Shown piece after piece: positions 1 to 12,849 of a stretch of 25,000 bases of DNA (the first letter of the stretch is position 1; each line of letters starts with the position of its first letter). Where the stretch lies: assembly GCF_003444775.1 (NCBI RefSeq), contig NZ_CP021081.1, positions 1-25,000 on the forward strand, read 5' to 3'. The notes beneath the pieces were generated by a model, which saw only the letters and a list, made by a program, of their open reading frames with translations, was not told the DNA's origin and did no database searches. The stretch is from Deinococcus ficus (GTDB taxonomy: Bacteria; Deinococcota; Deinococci; Deinococcales; Deinococcaceae). Both the position numbers and the translations under genes were made by a program.

Positions 1-2
1 GG

Positions 3-1394
3 GGGTGCGCGCTTATCTCGCAGGAAATCTGGGCGGACGTGCTGGGTTACGTCCGCAAAAACATCTCGGAAGTGGAGTACCACACCTGGTTCGCCCCGGT
101 GAAGAACCTGGGCGTGCAGGAAGGATCGCTGGTGCTGGGCGTGCGGAATTCCTTCGCGCAGGAATGGTTCCGAAAGCACTACCTAGAACTGCTGGAGGAC
201 GCGCTGCGCAGCCTGGGTGCCGAGCACCCGCAGGTGAGCTTCCAGGTGCTGCCCGCCGCGCAGGACGCCCTGCTGCTCCCGAACGACCCGCCGCCCCCCC
301 CGCCCGGTAACCCGGCGCGCCCGGCGGCGCCGCTGATTGTGCCCGGCGAGAACCGCAAGAGCCTGAACCCGAAGTACACCTTCGAGAACTTCGTGGTGGG
401 CCCGAACAACAACCTCGCGCACGCGGCGGCCCTGGCGGTCGCAGAGTCTCCCGGTAAGGCGTACAATCCCCTCTTCATCTACGGGGACGTGGGCCTGGGG
501 AAAACCCACCTGATGCATGCGGTCGGGCACTACATCGCCGAGCGCTTCCCGGAAAAACGCATCGAGTACGTGTCCACCGAGTCCTTCACGAACGAGCTGA
601 TCAACGCGATCCGCGACGACCGGACCACTCAGTTCCGGAACCGGTACCGCAGCGTGGACCTGCTGCTCGTGGACGACATCCAGTTCCTGGCCGGCAAGGA
701 GCGCACGCAGGAGGAGTTCTTCCATACCTTCAACGCGCTGTACGAGAACCACAAGCAGATCATCCTGAGCTCCGACCGCCCCCCCAAGGACATCCAGACA
801 CTCGAGGGCCGGCTGCGCAGCCGCTTCGAGTGGGGCCTGATCACGGACATCCAGTCGCCGGAGTTCGAGACGCGCGTGGCGATCCTGAAGATGAACGCCG
901 AGCACAACCGCATCGACATTCCGCAGGAGGTGCTGGAACTGATCGCGCGGCAGGTCACCACGAACATCCGGGAACTGGAAGGTGCCCTGATGCGGGTGGT
1001 GGCGTTCTCCAGCCTGAACAACGTGCCGTTCTCGCGGGCGATCGCGGCCAAGGCGCTGAGCAACGTGTTTGCGCCGCAGGAAGTGAAGGTGGAGATGATG
1101 GACGTGCTGCGGCAGGTGGCGTCGCACTACAACATGCCGCCGGACGTGATTCGCGGGTCGGGCCGGGTGCGGGAGGTGGTGGTGCCGCGGCAGGTGGCGC
1201 AGTACCTGATCCGGGACCTGACGGATCACAGCCTGCCGGAGATCGGGCAGTTTTTCGGGCGGGACCACAGCACGGTGATGCACGCCATCAACAAGGTCTC
1301 GGAGGCGCTTGGGAAGGACTCGGAGCTGACGGCCTCGGTGGAACTGCTGCGCCGCAAGATGAAGGGGATGGACGATGGGGAGGGCGGCGACTGA
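3..1394 (+). CDS. dnaA: Chromosomal replication initiator protein DnaA (5' end outside window)
   Basis: DnaA is the AAA+ initiator that binds DnaA boxes at oriC and melts the origin. Domain I is seen at the N-terminus. It is followed by a short proline-rich linker (six prolines near nt 288-303), the AAA+ core with Walker [10 protein letters not shown] (nt 483-509) and Walker [10 protein letters not shown] (near nt 661-687), and the DNA-binding domain IV signature DHSTVMHAI near nt 1263-1290. The frame is open from position 3. The residues before the first in-window start (GTG at 39) read ISQEIWAD, which resembles the usual DnaA N-terminus, so the true start is probably upstream of position 1. 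It ends with TGA at 1392-1394 and faces oriC. Family assignment is certain; the start is not visible. Confidence 0.97.
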   Translation, partial: GCALISQEIWADVLGYVRKNISEVEYHTWFAPVKNLGVQEGSLVLGVRNSFAQEWFRKHYLELLEDALRSLGAEHPQVSFQVLPAAQDALLLPNDPPPPPPGNPARPAAPLIVPGENRKSLNPKYTFENFVVGPNNNLAHAAALAVAESPGKAYNPLFIYGDVGLGKTHLMHAVGHYIAERFPEKRIEYVSTESFTNELINAIRDDRTTQFRNRYRSVDLLLVDDIQFLAGKERTQEEFFHTFNALYENHKQIILSSDRPPKDIQTLEGRLRSRFEWGLITDIQSPEFETRVAILKMNAEHNRIDIPQEVLELIARQVTTNIRELEGALMRVVAFSSLNNVPFSRAIAAKALSNVFAPQEVKVEMMDVLRQVASHYNMPPDVIRGSGRVREVVVPRQVAQYLIRDLTDHSLPEIGQFFGRDHSTVMHAINKVSEALGKDSELTASVELLRRKMKGMDDGEGGD

Positions 1395-1470
1395 TGATCC
1401 CCGTCATTCCCAACGCCAGGCAGAAGAGTTCCAATTTCCGTTCCAAATCCCTGTGCCAGAATTCACTTAC

Positions 1471-1626
1471 TGTGGATAACCCTGTGGATAACCTGTGGAT
1501 AACCCCCTGAAATTCTGTGGATAAGTGTGTGGATAAGTGAGATTCTCTCTCACCTGTGGATAAGTGACCCAGTTGTCCACAGGCTTTCCACAGGCAACCC
1601 CCCACTTATCCACAATTTCATCCACA
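1471..1626. repeat. DnaA-box array of oriC
   Basis: Six perfect TGTGGATAA boxes start at 1471, 1483, 1494, 1516, 1528 and 1555. After them the orientation flips: TTGTCCACA at 1573, CTTTCCACA at 1584, TTATCCACA at 1606 and TCATCCACA at 1618. Adjacent perfect boxes are often 11-12 bases apart, about one helical turn, which suits cooperative DnaA loading. All positions are read directly from the sequence; box function follows from the DnaA consensus TTATCCACA. Confidence 0.93.
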
Positions 1627-1660
1627 GGCAAAAGAACGTCTGATACGATGAAAAACATAG

Positions 1661-1716
1661 TTTTCCACAGTTTCCACAGGCCCTATTACTACTACTACTC
1701 TTTTTATTTATTTATA
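1661..1716 (+). promoter_or_regulatory. Origin unwinding module: tandem DnaA boxes, DnaA-trios, AT-rich DUE
   Basis: Two abutting boxes, TTTTCCACA (1661-1669) and GTTTCCACA (1670-1678), are followed by a short GC spacer (GGCCC, 1679-1683). Then comes a trinucleotide run with four TAC repeats (1684-1699) and an AT-only or nearly AT-only stretch (1701-1717). This order matches the basal unwinding system described in Bacillus, in which a DnaA filament extends from the boxes onto DnaA-trios. Unwinding would proceed towards dnaN. Function here is inferred from that resemblance. Confidence 0.82.
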
Positions 1717-1792
1717 AAGACAGATAAGAGATAGGCATCCGGAAGGGTCAGGCCAGATCTACCTCAACCACCCGAGAAAAGGCAGGCATCAG

Positions 1793-2881
<1,089 letters not shown>

Positions 2882-2890
2882 GAGGCTCTT

Positions 2891-2937
2891 GAGAGGCGGG
2901 ACGGGGCATTGATGGGTTGGCCCCGTCCTCTCTTTTT
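2891..2937 (+). terminator. Rho-independent terminator after dnaN
   Basis: A 9-bp perfect stem pairs GGACGGGGC (2899-2907) with GCCCCGTCC (2920-2928). Flanking GAGAGG/CTCTC bases can extend it with a bulge. The hairpin is followed by a T-rich tract (CTCTTTTT, 2930-2937), a classic intrinsic terminator that ends dnaN transcription. Confidence 0.85.
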
Positions 2938-2972
2938 GACCGGGTGACAGCCCGAATTGTTTCTTAGCAGAG

Positions 2973-3210
2973 TTTTCCACAAAAATTCTGCCTGTGGATA
3001 AAATCTGGGGATAACTTTTGCAGGAGAGGCCGGCAAGGCTGTTAAGGAAGAGAAATGCCTTTCCTGACACTGAATGGTCAGATTGCCTGTGAAAAAGCTG
3101 CAACAGACATTGTCCAGGATGGAAGATTCCTCGTTCGATTCAACTCTCTGTCGTCCTGGGCGGGAAATTTATCCACAGACTCGGTGCCTGTGGATAAAAA
3201 CTGTGGATAA
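2973..3210. repeat. Second DnaA-box cluster, between dnaN and eno
   Basis: The dnaN-eno gap (2882-3364) holds no convincing gene. It contains perfect boxes TGTGGATAA at 2993-3001, 3189-3197 and 3202-3210 and TTATCCACA at 3169-3177. Near-perfect boxes are TTTTCCACA at 2973-2981 and TGGGGATAA at 3006-3014. Unlike oriC there is no DnaA-trio run or long AT-rich tract. It could serve as an auxiliary origin part or a DnaA titration or regulatory site. Confidence 0.85.
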
Positions 3211-3253
3211 CCTGCGTGGTGCTGCGGGTTGTGTGGTGTCCCCCGCAGGGTAT

Positions 3254-3268
3254 GTGTACCGGGTACAC
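3254..3268. promoter_or_regulatory. Perfect 15-bp palindrome upstream of eno promoter (candidate operator)
   Basis: GTGTACC-G-GGTACAC is a perfect 7+1+7 inverted repeat. It is centred at 3261, about 50 bases before the predicted eno transcription start near 3311. It would suit a dimeric activator or repressor. The cognate regulator is not identifiable from this window. Confidence 0.5.
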
Positions 3269-3286
3269 TTCCGGACGTGTGGCTGA

Positions 3287-4636
<1,350 letters not shown>

Positions 4637-4649
4637 GTCAGGTGACCTG

Positions 4650-4681
4650 GGCGGCCAGCGGGAGGGTTCGGGCTGGCCGCC
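4650..4681 (+). terminator. Eno-pyk intergenic hairpin (possible leaky terminator or processing site)
   Basis: GGCGGCCAGC (4650-4659) pairs perfectly with GCTGGCCGCC (4672-4681) around a 12-base loop. No T-tract follows, so full termination is unlikely. It may attenuate, stabilise or mark processing between eno and pyk. Confidence 0.4.
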
Positions 4682-4724
4682 GCGTCACTGAGAGCGTGGA
4701 AGTGGTTCCACAAGCGAGGACAGC

Positions 4725-6179
4725 ATGAAACACTTTGACCGGGCGACCAAGATCGTCGCCACCATCGGCCCCGCCAGCCGCGACCCGGAAACCCTGGGTC
4801 GCATGATCGACGCCGGCATGAACGTCGCCCGCCTGAACTTCAGCCACGGCAGCCAGGACGACCACCGCCAGACCGTGCAGATGATCCGCGACATCGCCGC
4901 GAAAAAAGGCGTCAGCGTGGGCATCCTGCAGGACCTTCAGGGCCCCAAGATCCGCGTGGCACGCTTCCGCGACGGGCAGGTCACTCTGAACGGCGGCGAC
5001 AAGTTCGTGATCACCATGGACGACGTCGAGGGCGACGAGACCCGCGTGGGCACCACCTACAAGGCCCTCGCGGACGACGTGCAGCCCGGCATGACCCTAC
5101 TGCTCGACGACGGCAACATGGCCCTGCGCGTGGACCACGTCTCCGGCCGGGACATCCAGACGACCGTGCTGATCGGCGGCGTCCTGAAGAACAACAAGGG
5201 CATCAACGTGCCCGACGCGGACCTGAGCGTTCCCGCCCTGTCCGACAAGGACGTCTCCGACATGGAGTTCGGCGCGCAGCTCGGCGTGGACTGGGTGGCG
5301 CTCAGCTTCGTGCGCAGCCGCGACGACCTGCTGCTCGCCCGCCACTACCTCGCCCGGCACGGCTCCCGCGCCAAGCTGATGGCTAAGATCGAGAAACCCC
5401 AGGCGGTCGAGCGTTTCACCGACATTCTGAAGGAAGTGGACGGCGTGATGGTCGCCCGCGGCGACCTGGGCGTCGAGATGCGCCCCGAGCAGGTGCCCAC
5501 CATCCAGAAGACCATCATCCGCATGTGCCGCGAGGCCGGGAAACCCGTGATCACCGCCACGCAGATGCTGGAAAGCATGATCAACCTGCCCCGCCCCACC
5601 CGCGCCGAGGCCTCGGACGTGGCGAACGCCATCTACGACGGCACCGACGCCGTGATGCTTTCCGCCGAGTCCGCGTCCGGGCAGTACCCGATCGAGGCGG
5701 TCGCCATGATGGACCGCATCGCTCGGGAAGCCGAGGCCAGCGAACATTACGCGCTGATGCAGCGCCAGCTGCTGCTGGACGCCGAACTGGCCCAGGACGC
5801 CATCGCGCACTCCGCCTGCCACATCGGGGAGAAGCTGGAGGCGTCGGCCATCGTGACCTTCACCAGCACAGGCGGCGCGGCCGTGCGTGTCAGCAAGAAC
5901 CGCCCGCCGCTGGCGATCCTGGCCCTCACCCCGAACGAGCAGGTGCGCAACCAGATGACCCTGCTGTGGGGCGTGGTGCCCATGCTCAGCGAGGACCCGC
6001 ACAACACCGACGACATGGTGCGCATCGCCAACGATGAACTGAAGAAGAGCCGCCTGGCGGACATTGGCGACCGGTACGTGATCACGGCCGGTGTGCCGTT
6101 TGGCGTGCGTGGTACCACGAACATGCTGCGTGTGGAACGCCTGCGCGAGGACAGCAGCCAGCAGGTCACCTACCTCTAA
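4725..6179 (+). CDS. pyk: Pyruvate kinase
   Basis: Pyruvate kinase converts phosphoenolpyruvate and ADP to pyruvate and ATP. The 484-residue protein shows the family motifs in order: KIVATIGPAS near residue 8, RLNFSHGS, the DLQGPKIR loop near 68, and KIEKPQAVERF with the active-site lysine. These are followed by VMVARGDLGVEM, TQMLESMI and the signature RAEASDVANAIYDGTDAVML. The C-terminal allosteric-type domain is present and of normal length. GAGGA lies four bases before the ATG at 4725. It follows eno on the same strand and ends just before a hairpin terminator. Confidence 0.97.
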   Translation: MKHFDRATKIVATIGPASRDPETLGRMIDAGMNVARLNFSHGSQDDHRQTVQMIRDIAAKKGVSVGILQDLQGPKIRVARFRDGQVTLNGGDKFVITMDDVEGDETRVGTTYKALADDVQPGMTLLLDDGNMALRVDHVSGRDIQTTVLIGGVLKNNKGINVPDADLSVPALSDKDVSDMEFGAQLGVDWVALSFVRSRDDLLLARHYLARHGSRAKLMAKIEKPQAVERFTDILKEVDGVMVARGDLGVEMRPEQVPTIQKTIIRMCREAGKPVITATQMLESMINLPRPTRAEASDVANAIYDGTDAVMLSAESASGQYPIEAVAMMDRIAREAEASEHYALMQRQLLLDAELAQDAIAHSACHIGEKLEASAIVTFTSTGGAAVRVSKNRPPLAILALTPNEQVRNQMTLLWGVVPMLSEDPHNTDDMVRIANDELKKSRLADIGDRYVITAGVPFGVRGTTNMLRVERLREDSSQQVTYL

Positions 6180-6194
6180 GCCCTGGTCATGCAG

Positions 6195-6233
6195 GACCGC
6201 CGCTGACCCCGAGGTGGGGTTCAGCGGCGGTTT
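6195..6233 (+). terminator. Terminator after pyk
   Basis: CCGCCGCTGA-CCCC (6197-6210) pairs with GGGG-TTCAGCGGCGG (6216-6230), a very stable stem with a single bulged base. The following T-run is short (TTT), so efficiency is uncertain. Confidence 0.65.
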
Positions 6234-6302
6234 CCTGTGGCCGCAATTCACCGACAGATGAGAACTTCTGGTCTGACGTCTCGTGATGGGACAGTCAGGT
6301 TT

Positions 6303-6424
6303 TTATCCACAGCGACGACGATTTCCACATCCTGCCTGTGGATAACCTGTTTGGTGGCATCTGTCTCGCCGCCACCAGCACACGGTTTTTCGTTCAGACA
6401 CTTTCCACAATTCCCTGTGTATAA
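6303..6424. repeat. Third DnaA-box cluster, between pyk and tyrS
   Basis: The convergent pyk-tyrS gap (6180-6504) has no convincing gene. It carries TTATCCACA at 6303-6311 and TGTGGATAA at 6337-6345, both perfect, plus near-consensus ATTTCCACA at 6321-6329, CTTTCCACA at 6401-6409 and TGTGTATAA at 6416-6424. Five boxes in about 120 bases of GC-rich DNA is well above what chance would give. It lies about 4.8 kb from oriC. Confidence 0.8.
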
Positions 6425-6504
6425 CTTCCCGGGCCGGTCCGTTCAGATCCAAGAAGTTCGTTCAATTGTCAAGACTCCGTGAAGACCGATGGAAACAGGG
6501 TTTC

Positions 6505-7830
<1,326 letters not shown>

Positions 7831-7942
7831 TCACGACGCGACCCCACCCTGGCGGCAGGGCGGATACGCACGTCGGGTCGGACGCCTCATGCCGCGGAGA
7901 ATAGCAGACCGGAAAACCGCCGGACGCTGCCGGTTCAGACGA

Positions 7943-7948
7943 TAGAAT
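7943..7948 (+). promoter_or_regulatory. -10 element for a leaderless DUF1152 transcript
   Basis: TAGAAT ends six bases before the ATG at 7954, so transcription would start at or next to the start codon. No Shine-Dalgarno precedes the ATG. This is the leaderless arrangement frequent in Deinococcus. Confidence 0.6.
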
Positions 7949-7953
7949 CCGGC

Positions 7954-8910
7954 ATGATTTCGTCGCTCCAGCCACCTTTCTTCCAGGCTCTGGGAGACTC
8001 GAAGCGGGTGCTGCTTGCTGGAATGGGCGGCGGGTTCGACGTGTTCTGCGGGCTGCCGCTGTACTTTGCGCTGCGGGAACAGGGCGTGGAGGTCACTCTG
8101 GCCAACCTGTCCTTCACGTCCTTTCATCCCCTGGACCCTCGGCCGCTCACGCCATCCCTGCTACTTGTGACACCTGATCTTCCACCCCATGGGCGCACAT
8201 ACTTCCCTGAGCTTCACCTGGCCCGCTGGTTGGACGCCGTGGGAGAGCCGGCGCGCGTGTTCGCCTTCGAGAAGACGGGAGTGCAGCCTCTTCTGGGCAG
8301 CTACCGCGCCCTGGTCCAGCAACTGGCGGCGGATACGGTCATTCTGGTGGATGGGGGAACGGACGCTCTGATGCGTGGCGATGAGGCTGATCTGGGCACG
8401 CCGCACGAGGACGCCGTGAGCCTGACGGCTGTGAACGAATTGAATGGCGTGAGGTCGTTCATGGTGAGCCTGGGCTTCGGAATTGACGCGTTTCATGGTG
8501 TCAGTCACTGGAACGTCCTGGAAGCGACCGCTGAGATTGCGCGCGCAGGCGGGTTCCTGGGGGCTTTCAGTCTGACGCCCGATATGGGGCCCGTGCAGAA
8601 GTACCGGGAGGCATGTGAGGCCGTATTCAAGCAGATGCCGCGGCACGTCAGCATCGTAAACGCGTCCATTCTCGGGGCCATCCTCGGTGAGTACGGCAAC
8701 ATTCATGCCACGGACCGGACGGGCGATTCCGAACTGTGGATCAACCCGCTCATGGCGCAGTACTGGTGCTATGACCTGCCAGCGGTGGCAGGGCGGTTAC
8801 AGTACCGGAAAGCCTTGTTGGGCACCCACACGATGTCCCAAGTGGATCAGGTGATCCACGCACACCGGGAAAGCGTTGCCCTCCGGTCCCGGCACATCCT
8901 GCCGATTTAG
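7954..8910 (+). CDS. DUF1152 family protein
   Basis: The 318-residue protein resembles the DUF1152 family of unknown function. It starts with a glycine-rich nucleotide-binding-like segment LLAGMGGGFDVFCGLPLYFAL (about residues 22-42), followed by EVTLANLSFTSF and an internal VILVDGGTDALMRGDE. The later segment FGIDAFHGVSHWNVLEA is also characteristic. No signal peptide or membrane segment is visible, so it is probably cytoplasmic. It is the first of three closely spaced genes with the MOSC and TrmK-type genes, 10 bases before the former, and appears leaderless. The glycine-rich loop hints at nucleotide or cofactor binding, but the substrate is unknown. The longer in-frame extension upstream runs antisense through tyrS and is not coding. 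Confidence 0.85.
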   Translation: MISSLQPPFFQALGDSKRVLLAGMGGGFDVFCGLPLYFALREQGVEVTLANLSFTSFHPLDPRPLTPSLLLVTPDLPPHGRTYFPELHLARWLDAVGEPARVFAFEKTGVQPLLGSYRALVQQLAADTVILVDGGTDALMRGDEADLGTPHEDAVSLTAVNELNGVRSFMVSLGFGIDAFHGVSHWNVLEATAEIARAGGFLGAFSLTPDMGPVQKYREACEAVFKQMPRHVSIVNASILGAILGEYGNIHATDRTGDSELWINPLMAQYWCYDLPAVAGRLQYRKALLGTHTMSQVDQVIHAHRESVALRSRHILPI

Positions 8911-8920
8911 AGTGAGTCCT

Positions 8921-9490
8921 ATGAAGACGGTGTCTGACCTGCGTTCGACGTTTCCCCGGTCGGGGAGCCTGGAGTGGATCGGGCTGCGCGGCGTGCGGCG
9001 CGGGCCGATGCAGAGCGTGCTGGAGGTCGAGATTCACCCACTCGTGGGCGTGATAGGGGACAAGGGGAAGCTCGCGCCGCCCCGCCTGACGGCCCTGACC
9101 GGGGATGCGGGTGAGGTGCTGCCCGCGGAGGGAGGCCCTCCGGTCCGGCCGGAGTCGGGCGGGCGTGGGAAGCGGCAGGTGACGCTGATTCAGGCGGAGC
9201 ACCTGCCGGTGATCGCCGCGCTGCTGGGCCGGGACGTGGCGGAGGTCACACCGGACCTGCTGCGGCGCAATCTGCTGGTGTCCGGGATCTCCGTGCAGGC
9301 TTTGAAGGACCGCCGCTTCCAGGTGGGGGACGTGATCCTGGAGGGCACCGGCGACTGCCACCCATGCTCGCGCATGGAAGAGAACTTCGGACCCGGGGGG
9401 TACAACGCCGTGCGGGGGCATGGGGGCATCACGGCCCGGGTGGTTCAGGGCGGCGTGGTCCGCGCCGGCGACCGGGTGCGGGCCCTGTGA
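8921..9490 (+). CDS. MOSC domain-containing protein
   Basis: The 189-residue protein looks like a stand-alone MOSC domain, the module found at the C-terminus of molybdenum-cofactor sulfurases and in YiiM/YuaD-like proteins. Evidence is the opening SLEWIGLRGVRRGPM, the RQVTLIQAEHLPVIAALLG segment, RRNLLVSG (about residues 121-128) and the cysteine-containing motif GTGDCHPCSRMEE near 145-157, which normally carries the catalytic cysteine. It may handle sulfur transfer or molybdenum-cofactor-dependent reduction of N-hydroxylated compounds, inferred from family only. The ATG at 8921 is chosen because upstream in-frame codons overlap the DUF1152 gene. It ends one base before the next gene. Confidence 0.85.
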   Translation: MKTVSDLRSTFPRSGSLEWIGLRGVRRGPMQSVLEVEIHPLVGVIGDKGKLAPPRLTALTGDAGEVLPAEGGPPVRPESGGRGKRQVTLIQAEHLPVIAALLGRDVAEVTPDLLRRNLLVSGISVQALKDRRFQVGDVILEGTGDCHPCSRMEENFGPGGYNAVRGHGGITARVVQGGVVRAGDRVRAL

Positions 9491-9491
9491 C

Positions 9492-10187
9492 GTGGCCGCG
9501 GTGAGGGCGGTCTGGCCGGTGCTGGACGCCCGGCTGGAGGCAGTGCTGGCGCTGATCCGGGCGGAGGTGCATGCGGATATCGGGTCGGATCACGCACATC
9601 TGCCCATCCGCGTGGTGCAGGAGGGCCGGGCGGAGCGGTGCGTGGTGGTGGAGGTGAACCCGGGGCCGCTGGGGCACGCGCGGGCCAGCGTGGCGCGGTC
9701 CGGCCTGGGAGCGCGCGTGGAGGTGCGGGAGGGAAACGGCTTTGATCCCCTGGATGCGGGCGAGGTGGACAGTGCCAGCCTGACCGGGATGGGGGCCGCC
9801 ACGATCCTGGGGGTGCTGGAACGGGCGGGGGAGAAGCTCCCGGGCGCGCTGGTTCTTCAGCCGAACGACTCGCCACTGCCCCTGCGGATGTGGGCACGGG
9901 CGAGCGGGTACCACCTGACGGCCGAGCGGATGGCGGCGGGGTACTGGGCGTATCCGGTGCTGCGCCTGGAACGGCGGCCAGGGCTGGACCCGGCGTACGC
10001 GGGGCTGCCCTTGGAGGCCGCGCTGCGCTACGGACCACTGCTCCTGCGCGGCCGGTCTCCGCTGCTGCTGGAGCAGGTGCAGCGGGACGTGGCGCGCCTG
10101 ACCCCGCTGGCCGCGCCGGGCCGCCCGGCTGAGCGGGAACTGACCACGGCCCGCTCGGCCCTGCAGGTTCTGGAAGGCGCGTCCTGA
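9492..10187 (+). CDS. trmK: tRNA (adenine-N1)-methyltransferase, TrmK family
   Basis: TrmK proteins use S-adenosylmethionine to methylate N1 of A22 in tRNA. The 231-residue protein has the family SAM-binding motif [11 protein letters not shown] at residues 29-39 and the acidic ribose-binding position in [10 protein letters not shown] near 54. Downstream are GNGFDPL, a TGMGA loop and LVLQPN (the catalytic-pocket region), then a helical C-terminal part. The start is taken as GTG 9492, one base after the MOSC stop; GTG 9501 in the same frame is an alternative. A longer reading would overlap the MOSC gene. Spacing implies co-transcription with the MOSC and DUF1152 genes. Confidence 0.85.
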   Translation: MAAVRAVWPVLDARLEAVLALIRAEVHADIGSDHAHLPIRVVQEGRAERCVVVEVNPGPLGHARASVARSGLGARVEVREGNGFDPLDAGEVDSASLTGMGAATILGVLERAGEKLPGALVLQPNDSPLPLRMWARASGYHLTAERMAAGYWAYPVLRLERRPGLDPAYAGLPLEAALRYGPLLLRGRSPLLLEQVQRDVARLTPLAAPGRPAERELTTARSALQVLEGAS

Positions 10188-10210
10188 CGCGGCAGAATTG
10201 ACGGGACAAT

Positions 10211-10234
10211 AAAAAAGCCGCCCTCTTCGGCGGT
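10211..10234 (-). terminator. Minus-strand intrinsic terminator
   Basis: On the minus strand CCGCC and GGCGG (10233-10229 and 10222-10218) form a stem around a six-base loop, followed by C and T6 (10216-10211). A minus-strand promoter lies only about 10 bases upstream of the hairpin. The terminator may also catch rny read-through. Confidence 0.75.
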
Positions 10235-10243
10235 GATAGGAAA

Positions 10244-10272
10244 AATATAGCGCGGTATGCAGGGCCTGTCAA
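10244..10272 (-). promoter_or_regulatory. Consensus sigma-A promoter on the minus strand with no gene downstream
   Basis: A perfect TTGACA (10272-10267) is followed by exactly 17 bases and TATATT (10249-10244, five of six matches). This is the best promoter-like sequence in the window. The predicted start is near 10237, only a few bases before the terminator hairpin at 10234-10211. The expected product is therefore about 27 nt, or leaky antisense RNA into trmK. Confidence 0.65.
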
Positions 10273-10345
10273 TCGCATGCATGGAGCGGAGACTGGCCCT
10301 CCAGCACATTCTTTTCTGTGCCGCTACGGTCCCGGCTGAATAGAG

Positions 10346-10375
10346 GAGCGGCGAAGGGCTGCCCCTTCGCCGCTC
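10346..10375. terminator. Strong hairpin after rny (convergent gap)
   Basis: GAGCGGCGAAGGG (10346-10358) pairs perfectly with CCCTTCGCCGCTC (10363-10375) around a four-base loop. It lies 17 bases past the rny stop on the minus strand. There is no long T-run on either side, so it may protect the rny 3' end rather than terminate by itself. Confidence 0.55.
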
Positions 10376-10391
10376 TGCCATTGATAGGGTT

Positions 10392-12152
<1,761 letters not shown>

Positions 12153-12273
12153 GATTCAGCTCCTTTCGGTTTATACACGGCGGCCCCCGACCGGCGGGCG
12201 CCGCCTGAAAAACACGGTGTGAAATCGAACGGCTCCCGGCGGGACGATGGCCTGCGGTTGTCGTTCGCCTTGC

Positions 12274-12279
12274 AGTCTA
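12274..12279 (-). promoter_or_regulatory. Candidate -10 element of rny
   Basis: On the minus strand TAGACT (12279-12274) fits TAnnnT. The nearest -35 resemblance is CTGTCA with a long 19-base spacer. TATAAA at 12173-12168 is an alternative but would leave almost no leader. Confidence 0.3.
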
Positions 12280-12352
12280 GCGGCAAATCACAGGATTCTG
12301 ACAGGAGTGCCCGCCCGGACCGCCGGGCGCGGGGTGCCGGGGGCCGGAAAGG

Positions 12353-12377
12353 AAAAACCCCGCCTCGGGGGCGGGGT
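12353..12377 (-). terminator. Terminator after rplI
   Basis: On the minus strand ACCCCGCC (12377-12370) pairs with GGCGGGGT (12364-12357) around a five-base loop and runs into T5 ending at 12353. This is a canonical intrinsic terminator closing the rpsF-ssb-rpsR-rplI operon. Confidence 0.88.
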
Positions 12378-12397
12378 CCGTCGCGTTCGTTCTGCTC

Positions 12398-12838
12398 TTA
12401 CTTCTGGGCGTGAACGACGAGCTTCATGGGGATGGTGACTTCGGGGTGGGCGCGGTAGGAGATGTCGTACTCGCCAATTTCCTTGACGGTTTTCGGCATC
12501 TCGATGCGGCGCTTGTCCACGTCGAAGCCCAGCTTGTCCAGGCTGCCGGCCACGTCGGCGTTGGTCACCGCGCCGTAGATCTTGCCTTCGCCGGCGCGGA
12601 CGCTGAGTTCCACGGCGACGCCGTTCAGGCGGCTGGCCAGGTCCTCGGCTTCGGCTTTTTCCTTGGCCTGGATCTTCTGGCGGCTGCGGATCTGGGCTTC
12701 CAGCGTGCGCATGTTGCTGGTGGTGGCGGGGGTGGCGATGCCCTGGGGGATCAGCCAGTTGCGGGCGTAGCCGTCTTTGACGTTCACGACGTCGCCGGTC
12801 TTGCCGAGCTTGCCGGGTTCAAGAAGAATCACTTGCAT
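12398..12838 (-). CDS. rplI: 50S ribosomal protein L9
   Basis: L9 is a large-subunit protein with N- and C-terminal RNA-binding domains joined by a long helix. The 146-residue protein begins MQVILLEPGKLGKTGDVV and has GYARNWLIPQGIA (the N-terminal domain signature). It then has a charged connecting helix around residues 43-75 and the C-terminal domain with GKIYGAVT. The ATG at 12838 follows AAGGAG. It begins 11 bases after the rpsR stop and is the last gene of the operon. Confidence 0.97.
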   Translation of the reverse strand: MQVILLEPGKLGKTGDVVNVKDGYARNWLIPQGIATPATTSNMRTLEAQIRSRQKIQAKEKAEAEDLASRLNGVAVELSVRAGEGKIYGAVTNADVAGSLDKLGFDVDKRRIEMPKTVKEIGEYDISYRAHPEVTIPMKLVVHAQK

Positions 12839-12849
12839 GTCAATTCTCC

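Larger units (their letters stand above)
1395..1792. other. oriC: oriC: dnaA-dnaN intergenic replication origin
   Basis: This 398-base gap holds no plausible gene. It contains a dense array of DnaA boxes, two tandem boxes next to a TAC-type trinucleotide run, and an AT-rich tract unlike the GC-rich surroundings. This is the order expected for a bacterial origin between dnaA and dnaN. No clear dnaN promoter was recognised; dnaN may be read from dnaA or from within the origin. Its Shine-Dalgarno is weak (AAAGG about 11 bases before the ATG). Box positions are given in the next two entries. Confidence 0.93.

Noticed and set aside
1648..1734. Short open frame of about 28 codons in oriC, with a run of tyrosines
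   Set aside because: It is created by the TAC DnaA-trios and DnaA boxes and has no ribosome site.
3074..3286. 70-codon open frame between dnaN and eno
   Set aside because: It reads through DnaA boxes and the palindrome and resembles no protein; no ribosome site.
4650..4681. Full terminator separating eno from pyk
   Set aside because: The stem is perfect but has no T-tract, so it is listed only as a possible leaky terminator.
7835..7848. Classical T-box riboswitch for tyrS
   Set aside because: The core is only partly matched, TGGT is missing and no specifier hairpin or antiterminator is evident; kept only as an open question in the findings.
9420..9491. Longer N-terminus for the TrmK-type protein
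   Set aside because: It would overlap the MOSC coding region; the family fold begins after GTG 9492.
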